Both the position numbers and the translations under genes were made by a program. From Marisa cornuarietis (taxonomy: Eukaryota; Mollusca; Gastropoda; Architaenioglossa; Ampullariidae), in the NCBI GenBank assembly GCA_004794655.1, contig SMMW01000087.1, positions 1,364,001 to 1,428,000 of the forward strand: 64,000 nt of DNA, given 5' to 3'. Shown here piece after piece: positions 36,277 through 48,021 of this stretch; positions within the stretch are counted from its first letter, which is position 1; every line of letters begins with the position of its first letter. A model generated the notes under the pieces. It was not told the DNA's origin. It saw nothing but the letters and a program-made list of their open reading frames with translations, and searched no databases.

Positions 36277-37435
36277 CGATAAAACGGAGAGGCGGGGGAC
36301 AAGAGGCATTCTTAGTTTCATAAAAAATACTGAATCCTGTGAATTCTGATGTTCTGCTATGTAGAGAGCGATGACCGTCTAGCGCGCAGCGACCCTAGCG
36401 GTCTCAATGAAACATCGATTCATGGGAGATAATTGCACACAACCGATGAAGAAATTTTGTTTGTCGTCGTCTAATAAATCGCAGGCTAGTAATGTACGCA
36501 CTATCTAACCAAAGTACTTACGCTAATGTGTTTGCAACATGTTCTAAAAACATATGATTTTAAATTTATATTCTTTGAGCTTCTGTCATCTGCAAGCACA
36601 CTAGAGTCTGCTTTACATGGGCGCAAAAAAGCTTTATGGCTGTTTCAAGCTCTTGAAAGAATAAAATTAACTCACTTTACCGTTTACCTAGAAAAGTTAT
36701 CATTTTCCGATGAACTAAAGTGTCAGATTATTGGCATTGGCATTGTACATTCTTTTTTTTAAAAGTATATATCCAAAAAAGAAATAGATCTTTATTTACA
36801 GAGCTCCCTCCCCACCAAGGCGCTTTCCAGTAACGATTCAACTAAAGGTCAAAGGTAAAGGTTGTTGGGGGTGAAATGTTAGAACCCTCACTTTTCTCGG
36901 GGCCAGCTTTAATTAGGGCGATGCCAATTTCCTCTCCCTCATTCACGTAAAGGTGTACAGTATTCAAAAATTTAAAAGACAGATATGCTGGATCAACGAC
37001 TCCAAAGACGCAATAAACTATATAAAGTAGTACGGAATATATGTGTCTGAAAGCTCCAATGCAAATATTTTGTGGATTTATTTATGTGATAAGTCTCAGA
37101 TCTTCAATCCTTTATTGTTTTGCTGGACTGGTTAATGTTACCGATGCCAGTAAGCCGCTGCTTTTTACCTGGCATTTCACTTATAACTGGTATAGATTCA
37201 CGTCTGCATGCAGCCATTAATTTACCGCTGGTTTAATGTCTCAGTTGAACTAGTTTTATGTGAACCGAAATTAATGACGTTTCAGCACAAACTGAAAACA
37301 AGAAAACCCACGAAAACGCATAACAAACAGTTAATACAACGCTTATGTTATCTTGGTAGGGTGTGGGACGCGATAAATTACTGGTTACTAAATTTGGCCT
37401 ACCCACCAAACGATCTCTACCCGTTTAATCAGCGT
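34589..37435. other. No gene recognised; one (GAT)n run
   Basis: AT-rich, no exon supported. A trinucleotide (ATG/GAT)n run of 45 bp lies at 36231-36275 and a shorter one at about 34703-34719. Confidence 0.5.
36231..36275. repeat. (GAT)n trinucleotide microsatellite
   Basis: About 15 uninterrupted GAT/ATG units ending GACGAT. Confidence 0.9.
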
Positions 37436-37735
37436 GGAGTGGAGGTTTAAACTGAAGATGCCACCCAGAGAGGAGGGGAGGTGATGGTGTTTTTTTTTTA
37501 CAGGTTCTGCACGGACCAGGCGAAGCAGCGCACATCACCAAAATGGCATCCGGGGACGTCGCGAAAATCCTCTTCGCTTAGGCGGCCATAGTTTGAACCA
37601 TGACGAGGACTCACTGCATCGCCAATCACGTGATATCTTCATCGATAGAAGGCCATCAGCGGGCTCAGACCGGTCTCCGTGCCAGACAATCACTAAATAA
37701 GTAATGACTTCCGTTTTGATTTACGATATACTGGG
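37436..37735 (+). repeat. Dispersed repeat, copy B
   Basis: Second copy of the repeat at 34280-34588, 3.15 kb downstream. It shares the block CCGGTCTCCGTGCCAGAC and the end TTACGATATACTGGGGAC. Matching order of conserved blocks over 300 bp shows common descent. Confidence 0.75.
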
Positions 37736-40056
37736 GACTGTTGAGAAAGTTCTAACGCAAAGAATAACTAGAATTAACATAGTTACATTGTCAATAAAAG
37801 TTCAGCTTAGTGCATTTCCCAAAGTATGGTTACTTAACGAAAAGTTAAAAGCAAAGAATCAGTTAATACTTCACACACTCACGAAAAATCTCACTTTTAT
37901 CGGCAAAACCCCTACAGCCTATTTTAAGGTTATGTATATACCCACTTCTATGATTTATTATTTTGCGAGAGTAGATTTCCTTTAAATGAAGATTTTCCTT
38001 TCTTTCTTTCTTTCTTTCTTTGATGTGTTTTTTTTACGAGTGGTATTTGCTGTTCAGCTCTAAATAACACATAAGACATCACAAATATATCCAGCTTCTC
38101 TAAGTGTCCGTACATCCATATAAACGACAATCCATTGATAAGGTGCGACTTTACAGTCTGTAAAATTTATTCAAAGAGAATAAAAACATTAAAGTGTTCA
38201 GCATATGCTTAATATCATATTTTCATTTAAGCCAGAAACAAGTTTCAGAGCAAAATGATAACAATATTCTGACGATGCCAGCAAATGAAAAGATCTTTAA
38301 AACAAGAAGAAAAAGTGTAAAAAGTGAAAAATGCAGATTGAAAACATTTTATTTAAGGTTGTTACGACTGTTCTGTCAGTTTTCGTAAAGTTAACAGGAA
38401 ACTAATGTGCGTTTTCGAAATGATATTATTATCCCAATAAAACTTTACAAACTTCTTTTCCTTAGGTATTTTAAGTCCAAAAACAAAAACAAAAAAAAAA
38501 AAAACAAAAAAATAAAATGAGGAGCTTATTCAGAATCTCCTTTAAGACTACGACAGTTGAATTAGGACAGTATCCAGCTAAAACAGACATAAAATGCCCA
38601 AACGTATTTTCTAGAAATTAAAAAAAATGTCTTTTAAATGATTGATCACAAAGTATCTAAAATTTCATAAGAAACAAAGAAAACTGGAATTATTCAATGC
38701 AATACTGTTTTAACAGTCAGTAAAAGTAGATGTGCACTTTTAAATAGGATGGAGTGCATCATTTTTTCCCATACAAATATACATTCTTTGATTCAAGAAA
38801 ATGTCGTGATCCTCTGAAAGACAAGTTTTTTTTGCGCGGGAAAAACTGTAACGTGTGTCTTATAAATAAAAAAGTCGACACCAGGAGAAAGGATGCATGC
38901 ACGCAAAAAAAAGAAAGTTACCTACAAGTGTTAAATAAATCAATAAATAGTTTTTAAAGACTTATTTCATGAGACTCAGACACAGAGATGTACACAAATG
39001 CAGAATGGCTTGACACTGACCGTGTTCAAAGAGCTTATTTGAAGTTGTTTACTGACATCTAAAGTATCAAATCCCCACAAACATTATACACGCTCTCCCG
39101 ACTGTTGACTTTTTTTTAAAGTATAGAAAGTCACTTTCAGAAAACTTAACCAGCACTTAAATGCTACATAAGTGTGCACTTCGCAGCATCTGCCTTAATC
39201 GCACAGCCCAGGACAAAGACGGGGAAACCTCTGAGGTCGTAGTCACGAAGCTGAGGCAACTTTACCCAAGGATTAGCTATGAGCGCGTAAGTGGTGGGGT
39301 GTCTTTTAATTGAAAACAGGCCCAGAATGTGGAGGCTGGCTGATCATCTCGAAAACTACGACTTGCGTACGGTCCACATCTATGGGTACTGAAGGTTTGT
39401 AGGTTTTGAGGGGAGGTTAATAAAACTAAAAGGGTAGGAATGTACCTCTGTGTCATAAATACGATATCAGCTGTATACACTTCGTTTCTATAGAAACACA
39501 GAATATTTCAGTGAAATCTCATTTTCTGGGTCACTGAGGTCTCAGATAATACTGGCCATAGTTAATGGCGGTGGAGGAGGGGTGTTGAGGAGAAAGGGGA
39601 TAAAGGGAGATGATAAGGGATATTGTTTGTTGGTATCGTGCTGTCTGAAATAAAACTGTCAAATAAAGACACTTGTCTGCACCACTATAACAATGGTTTA
39701 TTTAATCGAGTCGAACACCATAATGCTATGTTAGCGAAGAAGCTGACCATTTGTAGCGTATTCTTCGCAAAGTGCAGAGAGATTGTGGAGGGCTGTTTAA
39801 AACTGTTGTGTGAACGTAACAACACTGTGCAATTGAAACGAGCCAACAAGGCATGGGGAGGAAGGGGCAAAGGTCAAAATTCGTTGCGGCCAGGTGAAGG
39901 CCGAGCAGTCTGAAGAAAAAAAGCAGTACGTTTTGTCTTCCCTGAACAAACGCTGCAAGGGAGGTAAATATGGAGCAGGCGGAATAATTGACAACATGGA
40001 AGCTGCATCTTGAGGATATAAATAGCTGCAGAAACATGAATCATTATCATATGCGT

Positions 40057-40100
<44 letters not shown>

Positions 40101-42690
40101 CGGCGAACGCAGACGAGGGCTTATAGTGTTGTGTGCTCAGAAGTGCGTTTATGTGAACGTTTCTGAGTCTGTGACGTAGGACGTAGAAGGTGTTATAAAC
40201 GTTTCAACCTAGGGTTTTAAATTTATTTTTGAGTTTTCTGTCATCAATCTAATAAGGAAATAAAAACATGGACTTAAGTAATTTACTGTGGAATCTATTA
40301 ACTGAATTATTGGTATGAATACAAATAGTACAAGATAAGAAGTTATCTTTGATTCTCCCTCGCTTTCTCCCCCTCCCTCACCTGATAAATGTTTTTCTGT
40401 CTTCTACTCTTATGCCCTCTGTGCGTACTGAACTAATGTGTCAATTAATAGTGCTATGAATGACAATATAAAATATTAAGCTGTATTGCTTTCAGTGGAT
40501 AAAAGTTGTTGAAGAAATCATATATACACAGTAATGAACTTGTCTCGTGTGAAAGTAAATTTCTGTCCTGTTTTTGCGATTCGAAGTATGCTGCTAATGA
40601 TGATAAGTAGTTATTTCCGTTAGACCAAAAATATGCATGTAACTAGTGAGTTTACAGCTAAATGTGTCTTGGGTTTTCTAAATGTAAGTTGACAGATAAT
40701 AAGCAGCTTTCAAGCATGGCGGTTCCTTGTTTTTGTTTTGTGTACAATGCAATGCCCTCAGCTGTTCTTCCTAGCATTATGTTTATATCTTTCAAATTAA
40801 CTTACTGTCAAATGACTGACAACAATTCTTTTATTTAACTGTGTTCACCAAAAACTAAAGCATCTCTAACTACGTTTTTAAATTCCAGTTTTTTGGAATG
40901 TGTGCAAATACTGTTCTGTATAATTCCACCAACTTTGATAATGCCGATAATTATAATAAATTTTAAAATAAATTGTGAGTGTACTGAAAAATTTCAACGA
41001 CTTTGTAATGCTATTTGTGCAGAGAGATAGCTATTCTGAGGTAAAGTACGATTGATATCGATGGTTAGTTATTTCCCTTGTACTGCAAATGTGCGTTCAG
41101 CTATTGACCGTCTTTATAATAAAGAAGTTTGTGTTATAGCTAAAGATACTTATAAAAAGATATTATTTACATGTTATTTAATGTAAATTAATGTTCAGAA
41201 CTGACTTGAATACTTAGTAAAGTTTATATAAGGCTATAAAATTTTTAAAAAAATTTTTCGCTGTTGATGTATGGTGATCTGAAAGCCACCTTTTGATCCG
41301 CATTCACGAAATTTAAATAATATGTTTATTTTAAATTAATTACGTTAAATAATCCTACTGCATACTCATTTATTTCATATACAGCTATCTGTTTAAATAA
41401 TGTTGATTAAGTCCAGTAATTTATGTTAATTAATGTGTATATTATCTATAATATCTAAATGAAAGGAAATGCTGTCTCTACTTCAACTCTAGAGTAGCAA
41501 AGAGTGAGATAAAAAAGAGAGATCGTTTTGCGTTTTTCAATTGGAATGCAAATTGCTTGACGTACCAACAAAAGATTCTTAAACATAAGCATTCTGCCCT
41601 TTTTCTGTTCGTTTTGTATGACTTGTTAAAACAGGTTCCGGTGCATAATTCTCACAATTTGTAGTGTAGAAGAGAGTATGAGGTTAAGGGGCTGCTTAAG
41701 TTTTTAAATACCCGTTTAACTTGCAGAAAGGGATAAGTGAATGAAATTTAAGAAAATGTCACATTGTCCAGAAATTCTTAGACTATAATTGTAAAAGATA
41801 ATAGTTAAAGATGAATACTTACAGAAAAATACAAAGTTTTTTTCCCAAAATAAAAGGGAAAATATCACGAATTAAAAAATCAACCAGTCAGTGAAGGATA
41901 TAAAACGCTAGACTTTGTGTGCAAGTGTGGTTATTTAGCAGTGGAAAGTGAAATATTTATAAGTGTATTTTTTCCTCGACTACAGATTAGTGCAAACAAT
42001 TATAAAAATAGAAGAAAAGATGAAGTGTGTGAAGTTAAATGCAGGATATATCGACCAAAAGTTTGTGAGTATTTTCAGTGCAGTCCCAACGCTCGTCTAT
42101 CGAATAAAAAAGCAACCGGAAATTCGGTCGGGGGTCGCAAAACAGGAATGTCGTGCTTCATGCTGCCATTGGTGCGGAGGCGAGACCATGTGATGTGTCG
42201 TCACGTCGCTGGACAGATCTGATTGGCTTGCAATCCGAAATCGAGGCTCCTGCCGTTTGCCGAAGGTCACAACGCAGAGACGGTCAGTCATGCGTTGGTT
42301 TTTGAGATTCTGCCAATGGTGTTGTCACATTTGGTCACGTGGGGTGTTGCTGCATGGCTCGCATGAGATCTGCAAGTAAAAGAAAGAAAAAAATACCCAA
42401 CTAACGCAGGTGGAAAACGTTTTTGCCCTTGAACTTAAATACTTTTTAAGATGCGATATTTGGTCAATTTCCTGCTTATTTCTTTCTTCCCCACAAATGT
42501 GAAAGAAATTTCAGTAAAATTTAAAACACTGCCATGAAAAGTAGCAGGCATGACGTTCAAACCACCTTCAAACGAGGAGCAGAGTTATAAAATAAATGAA
42601 GTCTCAAACAAACATTTAAACTGAACTTAGTGTTGCCAATCGACACATTGTCAGGTTTATTGTTGTTATTTCATGTAACCCATCGTTCGT
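37736..42690. other. AT-rich region without a recognised gene
   Basis: No supported exon. Contains a (TTTC)n run at about 37998-38023, an A-rich run at 38480-38510 and (TG)n(AG)n at 40055-40100. The segment 42060-42370 is richer in CpG and has CCAAT-type (ATTGG at 42161 and 42222) and CACGTG (42337) motifs, so a promoter there is possible but no transcript can be tied to it. Confidence 0.45.
40055..40100. repeat. (TG)n(AG)n microsatellite
   Basis: A TG run followed directly by an AG run; simple repeat. Confidence 0.9.
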
Positions 42691-42739
42691 TCATAGAAGC
42701 TAGATGATGATCCTGTCGAGAAATATTAAATTAGGGGCT

Positions 42740-43330
42740 TAGTGTCGGTGGTAATGGGTTCGAAAGTGGCTGATGAGGCCAACCCGGGCACAGGAGAGTT
42801 TCCTACATGTAGTAGGTATGTGAGACGGCTGGGTGCTGCCATGGAGGACTCTGGCCTTTCGTGGCGTGCGTCTCTGTTTTTGCTGCCGTGACGCGTCTGG
42901 GATCAGCTGCATGGGTTCCCTGGGTGAGGGTGCTGCGCCAGGATGGACGGTGGAGAGCAATGGCCTCCCAGTTAGCAGAATCGATGCTAAGGTCTTGAGG
43001 ATAGCTTTGAGGCTGTCTTTGTGGCACTACTTTGCCCTACAGTTGTAGGCCTGGCACAGATCTCCATTGAGCAACTCCTCCTGTAGGGAAATGTCAGGCA
43101 TCCGGACATGTCCAGTCTATCTAGCTTGCGATCTTAGCAGAAGAGCATAGATGTTGTGAATGGAATGCAGGCACTTTGTAGGGAATCCTATCCTCCCAGT
43201 GGAGGTGAAGCAGACGACGAAGGCAGCTCACGTGAAACTGGTTGACCTGTCTGGCGTGTCTCGTGATGATGTTCCAGGACTTGCTGGTGTAGAGGAGGGT
43301 AGGGTAGGACTACTGAAGTGTATCAAGTAA
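42740..43330 (-). mobile_element. Degenerate LINE: C-terminal part of the reverse-transcriptase ORF
   Basis: Minus-strand translation from about 43300 gives LLYTSKSWNIITRHARQVN then QFHVSCLRRLLHLHWEDRIP, the well-known post-RT region of RTE/BovB-like LINE proteins (LLY..E.W......H...L..FH..CLRRIL.I.W.D+IP). Further on, after frameshifts and stops, it shows a C...RVGL-ISHFRTH segment (42760-42800), like the zinc-finger-like end of such ORFs. At least three frame changes or stops break it. It is a dead copy lying downstream of, and on the same strand as, the calmodulin-like gene. Confidence 0.8.
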
Positions 43331-43629
43331 GTGTTTGCCGATGTTTTGAGGAAAAATGGTGTGACGGAAGGGTAGAAAGCCAAAATACACAAAAGTCAAA
43401 AGGGCTGTCATGTGAACAGTGTCTTTTTAGGGGAGAAGTGTGTGTGTCCTGAAATATGATTTTTGTCGCTTCATTTTCCGCTTAGATGTTTAGACTTTGG
43501 ATCTGTGTGTGTACAGGACACTGACTGCACTTCCGAGGAGAAGAGTGATTATTCCACCTCTTTCTCCATATTTTCTTTCGGTTCCAGCACTGACTACCTT
43601 GTGCCCCTAATTGCTATCTTGCATCTTAT

Positions 43630-43703
43630 TTTTTTAAAGGGGTCTCTCCTCGCTTTGATGGTGGACAAAGGCGCTATCATTATTATCATATTATTATTTT
43701 TTG
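43630..43703 (+). mobile_element. LINE/SINE 3' tail fragment
   Basis: TTTGATGGTGGACAAAGGCG then CTATCATTATTATCATATTA. The GGCGCTAT followed by ATT repeats matches the tail type seen at 20200-20249. It is on the plus strand and ends about 25 bp from the stop codon of the minus-strand calmodulin-like gene, so that gene's 3'UTR probably contains this insertion in antisense. Confidence 0.55.
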
Positions 43704-43727
43704 GTCACAACCCTCTGATCAAGGGAG

Positions 43728-43893
43728 CTACCGGCCCATCGCTTGTACGAACTGACCTTTGTACTCAATGAACTCTTCGCCGTCACGCCTGGCTGACCGC
43801 AGGAGGTCCTCCACCTCTTCGTTGGTCATCCTCTCGCCCATGGTCGTCATAAAGTGGCGGAACTCCTCCACCTCAATCTTGCCGTTGCCGCTT
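43728..43893 (-). CDS. Calmodulin-like EF-hand protein, terminal exon (EF3 loop end, EF4)
   Basis: The acceptor GTGTTTTGCAG|AAGCGG begins the exon at 43893 in phase 2, and TAG is at 43730-43728. Joined to the previous exon it completes VLDKSGNGKIEVEEFRHFM. The EF3 loop reads D-K-S-G-N-G-K-I-E-V-E-E, with acidic, polar or Gly residues at positions 1, 3, 5, 6, 9 and 12, so calcium binding is likely. The linker MGERMTNEEVEDLLR matches calmodulin's LGEKLTDEEVDEMIR closely. EF4 (SARRDGEEFIEYKGQF) lacks the canonical ligands. The protein ends QAMGR. Confidence 0.9.
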
Positions 43894-44769
43894 CTGCAAA
43901 ACACATCACCATCGTCGTCCTCGTCATAAATGACGGTTAGAGGTGAGAAGTGTGATGACACAGTGATGACACAGGGATGACACAGTCACCACAGGCATAA
44001 ATACATGAAACGTGTCAGCACGCTTTTGTCCCCAGCAAATGTGAAGCCAAGAGGAGCAGAGCATGCGACTTATTTGGCTGGCACAGTTAAACGTCCTCAG
44101 AATGTGACTTATTTGGCAAATGCAAAAAGTCACACTACATGAGTCACACGGTAGAGAAAGTGATAAACTCACAACATGTGAACTGCTTCTTTGGTACAAT
44201 AAGAAATACCCCAACTGTTACAATGAAAACATTGTCTTGGCTTGCCGGGAAGAAAACCCAACTATACAGCATGAATCCTTCATAATTTTTTTACTATTGT
44301 AAGCTTCTAAAGCTGTTGTTGGGAAGCAAATAAAATCTCTCTGCTGGACCTGGATCAGGAATGCCTCATTAAGCGCTGTAACAAGATCAAGGGTTAATTA
44401 ATAATAATAGATGGAGGGGTCGTAGGTTACGAAGTGGGATCCTCACCCACGGAGTGCATAAGAATTCACTGCACGTTAGTAGCATTATTATTCCTTTGAT
44501 TAGAGTCTTATAATAGAGAAAAATGGATAGTTGATAATAATCATCGTGAGATGTGGTATGTACCACACCTCCTTAATACCAACTCTTCGTAAAAGTGCAA
44601 ATTTTCTCTTGTTGCTGACGACTGCTCAAGAAAGGGTGCAATAAATCTCAGCGAGAAGGCGGTTATTTTCCGGTTTGCTATACCAGTTATCTTAAGGTGT
44701 AGTCCTATAGCGATCTAGTGAACTAGACGATTTTGGTCATTTGGAGCACTTCGAAAATGGCGTACGTAC

Positions 44770-44884
44770 TTATCCAAAACCTGGAAGGCCACCAGGATGT
44801 CTTCTTCCGCGTTGTTGCCATAGTAGATGCCACCTCTTCGTGCTATATACGCTTCCACATCCGCGAAGGAGATAGTCCCTCTTG
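44770..44884 (-). CDS. Calmodulin-like EF-hand protein, exon with EF2 end and EF3 entry
   Basis: Acceptor after the pyrimidine tract at TGCTTGAAG|CAAGAGGG (44884), donor GGATAA|GTACGT (44769). Phase 1 in, phase 2 out, 115 nt. It encodes the second half of EF2 (ARGTISFADVEAYI), which has lost loop ligands and is about two residues shorter than in calmodulin. It then encodes an enlarged central linker (RRGGIYYGNNAEEDILVAF) corresponding to calmodulin's central helix and EF3 entry helix (EEEIREAFRVFDKD). Intron phases agree with both neighbours. Confidence 0.85.
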
Positions 44885-44958
44885 CTTCAAGCAGATACAG
44901 AAGGAAAAAGATTAACAGAGGCGCCATGTGATCTGTTACCTGTGCGCCTTACAGGTAA

Positions 44959-44961
44959 CCA

Positions 44962-44994
<33 letters not shown>

Positions 44995-45037
44995 ACACAC
45001 ACACACACACGCGCGCGCGCGCACACACACACACACA
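44959..45037. repeat. Alternating (CA)n/(CG)n array in an intron of the calmodulin-like gene
   Basis: Two (CA)n blocks separated and bounded by (CG)n blocks of about 10-14 bp. CG runs flanked by CA runs are among the sequences most prone to left-handed Z-DNA. It starts 75 bp upstream of the exon at 44770-44884 (minus-strand sense). Confidence 0.9.
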
Positions 45038-45039
45038 TC

Positions 45040-46889
45040 TTTGAATTTAATTTCATTTTGGGCTGTGTTGGTGTGTGCAAGCAAAATGACAGGAAATGCC
45101 TACGTAGCGATGATGAGACGATCATAAAGAGAACATTACGCGAGAAAACAAAGAACTAATCTGCCTCAGCGGAGCTTGCTTCTGATCCGGCCACACCTCA
45201 CGCGCGCAAAAGACGCGTAGAAATACATCCATGACATTTACAGAGCGTGTCGAACTTCTTCATTTCCCGCGGAGGAAGCGAACTGAATACAACACACAAA
45301 CAGGCATTTACGTCGGGCACTGACATCTGACTCTGTCACGTGATTAGTCTTCTTTTTAATGGCCGTCAGTCACCTGGCCATGCGCGTGATCTTGCCAGGG
45401 CACACACGTAGCTGTTTCTATTTTAGAATGTCAACGTCACTTGAGTGCAATCAATGACAAGCTAAGTAGTTCGTGTTTAGAGGAAGGGAGATTGTGGGTA
45501 TGGAAACCCATCACAGAAATGACAGCTGCCTGTGCAAACTTACTACGTTATCACAACCGAAGCAACAGTCATGATTGTTAGCTCTTCTCTTTGCCGAGGA
45601 CACAAAAATCGAAGGGCAGGACGACACGGGCACTCCGACGATGACCAAAAAAATGGCGCGCGCAAACGAACGCAGTGCGTATTAACCATGCCGCGAGCAA
45701 ACATGGTGGAAATAGATTGGAGTTATCTGACCTCCGCCAGCGACTCGGCGACAGCCTGGCAAGAACATAAAGAGGTGCAGGTTGCCACTGCAGTGTTTTG
45801 ACTCAGAAAAAGGATCTTTTCTTCTTTGTTAGTAAGAAAGCGCAAGTAAGATTAGACGAAGATCTCATGGCATTGTTTGAAAAAAAACAGCACCTCGCCA
45901 TATCTCCCTCTTGCCTGTGTAGACAGAGTGCATAAGGTCAGCTAAAAAGCGATGAGGGGGAGTCGAACGGTCACCCTCCTCTCTGTGCCAGCTAGTAGTG
46001 CCACCTGATTTTTTTTCCAGCAAGGATGAAGGAATCAAAGAGCAGCCCTGGCGTTTTAAAACAACCAGTGAGACGGGCTTTAATGGATTGGACGCCATAA
46101 TTTATTTATTTATTTATCTCTGTTGACTGAAGCCCATGTTGAGCAATCTGCTTTGATGATGCTATAAAATCTGGACGCGTCAGAAAAGTGGCAAATATGG
46201 CTGACTGGTCCAGCATGTATCAGGGCCATTATTCCACGGAATATTGATATTTTAACCTGTCACGGGGTAAAAATGTTCTAGAAGCCAACAAACAAGGTCA
46301 CATTCGCAACTACTTACTGCTGCTTTTCAATAAAATAGCTTGCGGAGTTAAAAGGGATGACAGGGAGGGTTATTGTTTATGTTATTGCTTGGTTATGTTT
46401 CTGCAATAAAATAAATGCTTAATTTGAACTATGATATCGAAAGTATTCTCTCTTATTAGATCTTGAAACAATACTTGTAAAAAATATTTTAACTGATGAC
46501 AAAAAAGTAAATGATATTGATCTGCTTGAAAAAGGTTACTCAGTAAAAAAAAAATAGAAAGAAATAAATAACATAAATAAATAGCATATTAGCTGACAAC
46601 ATTTTCAACTTTTTCGTTTTTTTTTGTTTTCACATTGTGTTTGCTTTGTGTGGTTTAATTTTTGTTTATTTATTTTTGTTTGCTCGATTGGTTGTTCTTG
46701 TTTGTTTGTTTAAGATCCCTAGTTTATACGCCAAATTTTATTTTCAAACATAAGACTTGCTTTAAAGTCTGACTTTAAGTCACACGAAAGTCTACACTGT
46801 ACAATAATTTAACAACCTAAACCATTTAGTAATAAAGCCAAGGTCCATGACATCAGCGGCTTTAAAGTCACTTCACTCTCTGTACTGAC
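45040..46889. other. Intron of the calmodulin-like gene, no other element recognised
   Basis: It lies between two phase-compatible exons. Open frames on either strand (for example 45532-45801 plus, 45865-46098 minus) have no homology I recognise. T-rich TTTGTTT sequence occupies 46600-46715. Confidence 0.55.
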
Positions 46890-47033
46890 CTGTGACCTCC
46901 AGCTCGTGCCGCGCCTCCTCCAGGTCCTGTTCGGAGGGATTCCACCCGAGACACCTCAACAGCTCGCCCAGGTCTCGCACCTGTATCTTGCCTTTGCCCG
47001 CCTTCTCGAACATGGAAAACGCCTGCTTGAGCT
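46890..47033 (-). CDS. Calmodulin-like EF-hand protein, exon with EF1 and EF2 entry
   Basis: Exactly 144 nt, phase 1 at both ends: acceptor CATGTTGCAG|AGCTC, donor GTCACAG|GTCAGT. It encodes ELKQAFSMFEKAGKGKIQV, aligned with calmodulin's EFKEAFSLFDKDGDGTI, and then DLGELLRCLGWNPSEQDLEE aligned with [20 protein letters not shown]. The EF1 loop (E-K-A-G-K-G-K-I-Q-V-R-D) has Glu at position 1, Ala at 3, Lys at 5 and Asp at 12, so calcium binding is probably lost. As I recall, vertebrate calmodulin genes also have a 144-nt exon in this place; this should be confirmed by alignment. Confidence 0.9.
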
Positions 47034-47589
47034 CTGCAACATGACCCATCAGGTGATCCGTTATGACTGCACATTGTCTGTGACCAGTCCAGTCTAGCAC
47101 GGTTGTAGCAAGGCAGGAATTGTATACTGTATGATGCCCTACCTGACTATAATGAAACTCTACACGCCAGTTTAAAGAAAGGAAGATAACAATGAACTAG
47201 GAAGATGAAGTGTAAGTGGCTGTTGGGCTACAAAAAGCAATCCAGGGTGTGAAAACTGTGTCACAATCTTGGAAGAGCACAAAAGAGTAAAACGGTTTCA
47301 TTGTAGATTACAAAACCATGTTGCAAAAGCATAGATGTAAGGCTCGTTGTCCATAATTTTAAGATACAGTAAAAAGAAGTGAGCATAATGTAAGAAAAAG
47401 AGTCCCACGTCATTATGAGAGTGAAAACAGTCAAACAAATAATAATATAAAAAACGAAGAAAGTAGAGAATAAACACTTGCTAACAGATCATAATTCATA
47501 ATTCAGACAGTTTGAGATATTGTTATTTCTTCAATGAAGTTGGCCTCATGCTCAGAAGGAATGTTTAATTAGTCAGGCAAATAAATATT

Positions 47590-47985
47590 GCCAACACATT
47601 GAAACAGATACGAACAATGGAAAAAGCAGACGAAAACGGACAAAAGGAAAAGCGAACACTCCCCCTCCCCCAAGACAAAAGTAGCAGCAAAAAGACGCAC
47701 AAAACAGACAAAATGATAGAAAAATAGCAAACAAACAATCTGCAAAATCCAGACAAATAAAGGGAAAAAACAGACAAATTAAAAAAAATGAAAAACTCAA
47801 AACAAAACAGACCAAATGATAAAAAACAACAAATAAGCAACAAGAATAAGAAGAAATGACAAAAATAAAGCACAAACAAAATGTAAGACCTTCCCCCCAA
47901 AAAAAATAGCTACAAAAATAATAAAAACAGACGAAAGGACAGACAAAATAAAATTGTAGAGGAATAACCACCGAAACTCCGTCGA
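47590..47985. repeat. Degenerate A-rich tandem repeat (ACAGACAAAA-like) in an intron
   Basis: The plus strand shows repeated AAAACAGACAAAAT / CAGACAAATAAAGGG / CAGACGAAAGGACAGAC motifs over about 400 bp, with few T. On the minus strand this makes Phe/Leu/Ser-rich ORFs of up to 190 codons that are repeat artefacts. It lies in the intron between the first visible exon and the 144-nt exon of the calmodulin-like gene. Confidence 0.7.
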
Positions 47986-48021
47986 AAGAACAGAAAACAG
48001 AAAGGCAGCCTAGGATGTTAC

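Noticed and set aside
45665..45776. Possible first exon beginning ATGCCGCGAGCAAACATGG and ending GAGGTGCAG|GTTGCC
   Set aside because: The donor is poor, the peptide is unrecognised and it lies inside an intron of the calmodulin-like gene on the opposite strand.
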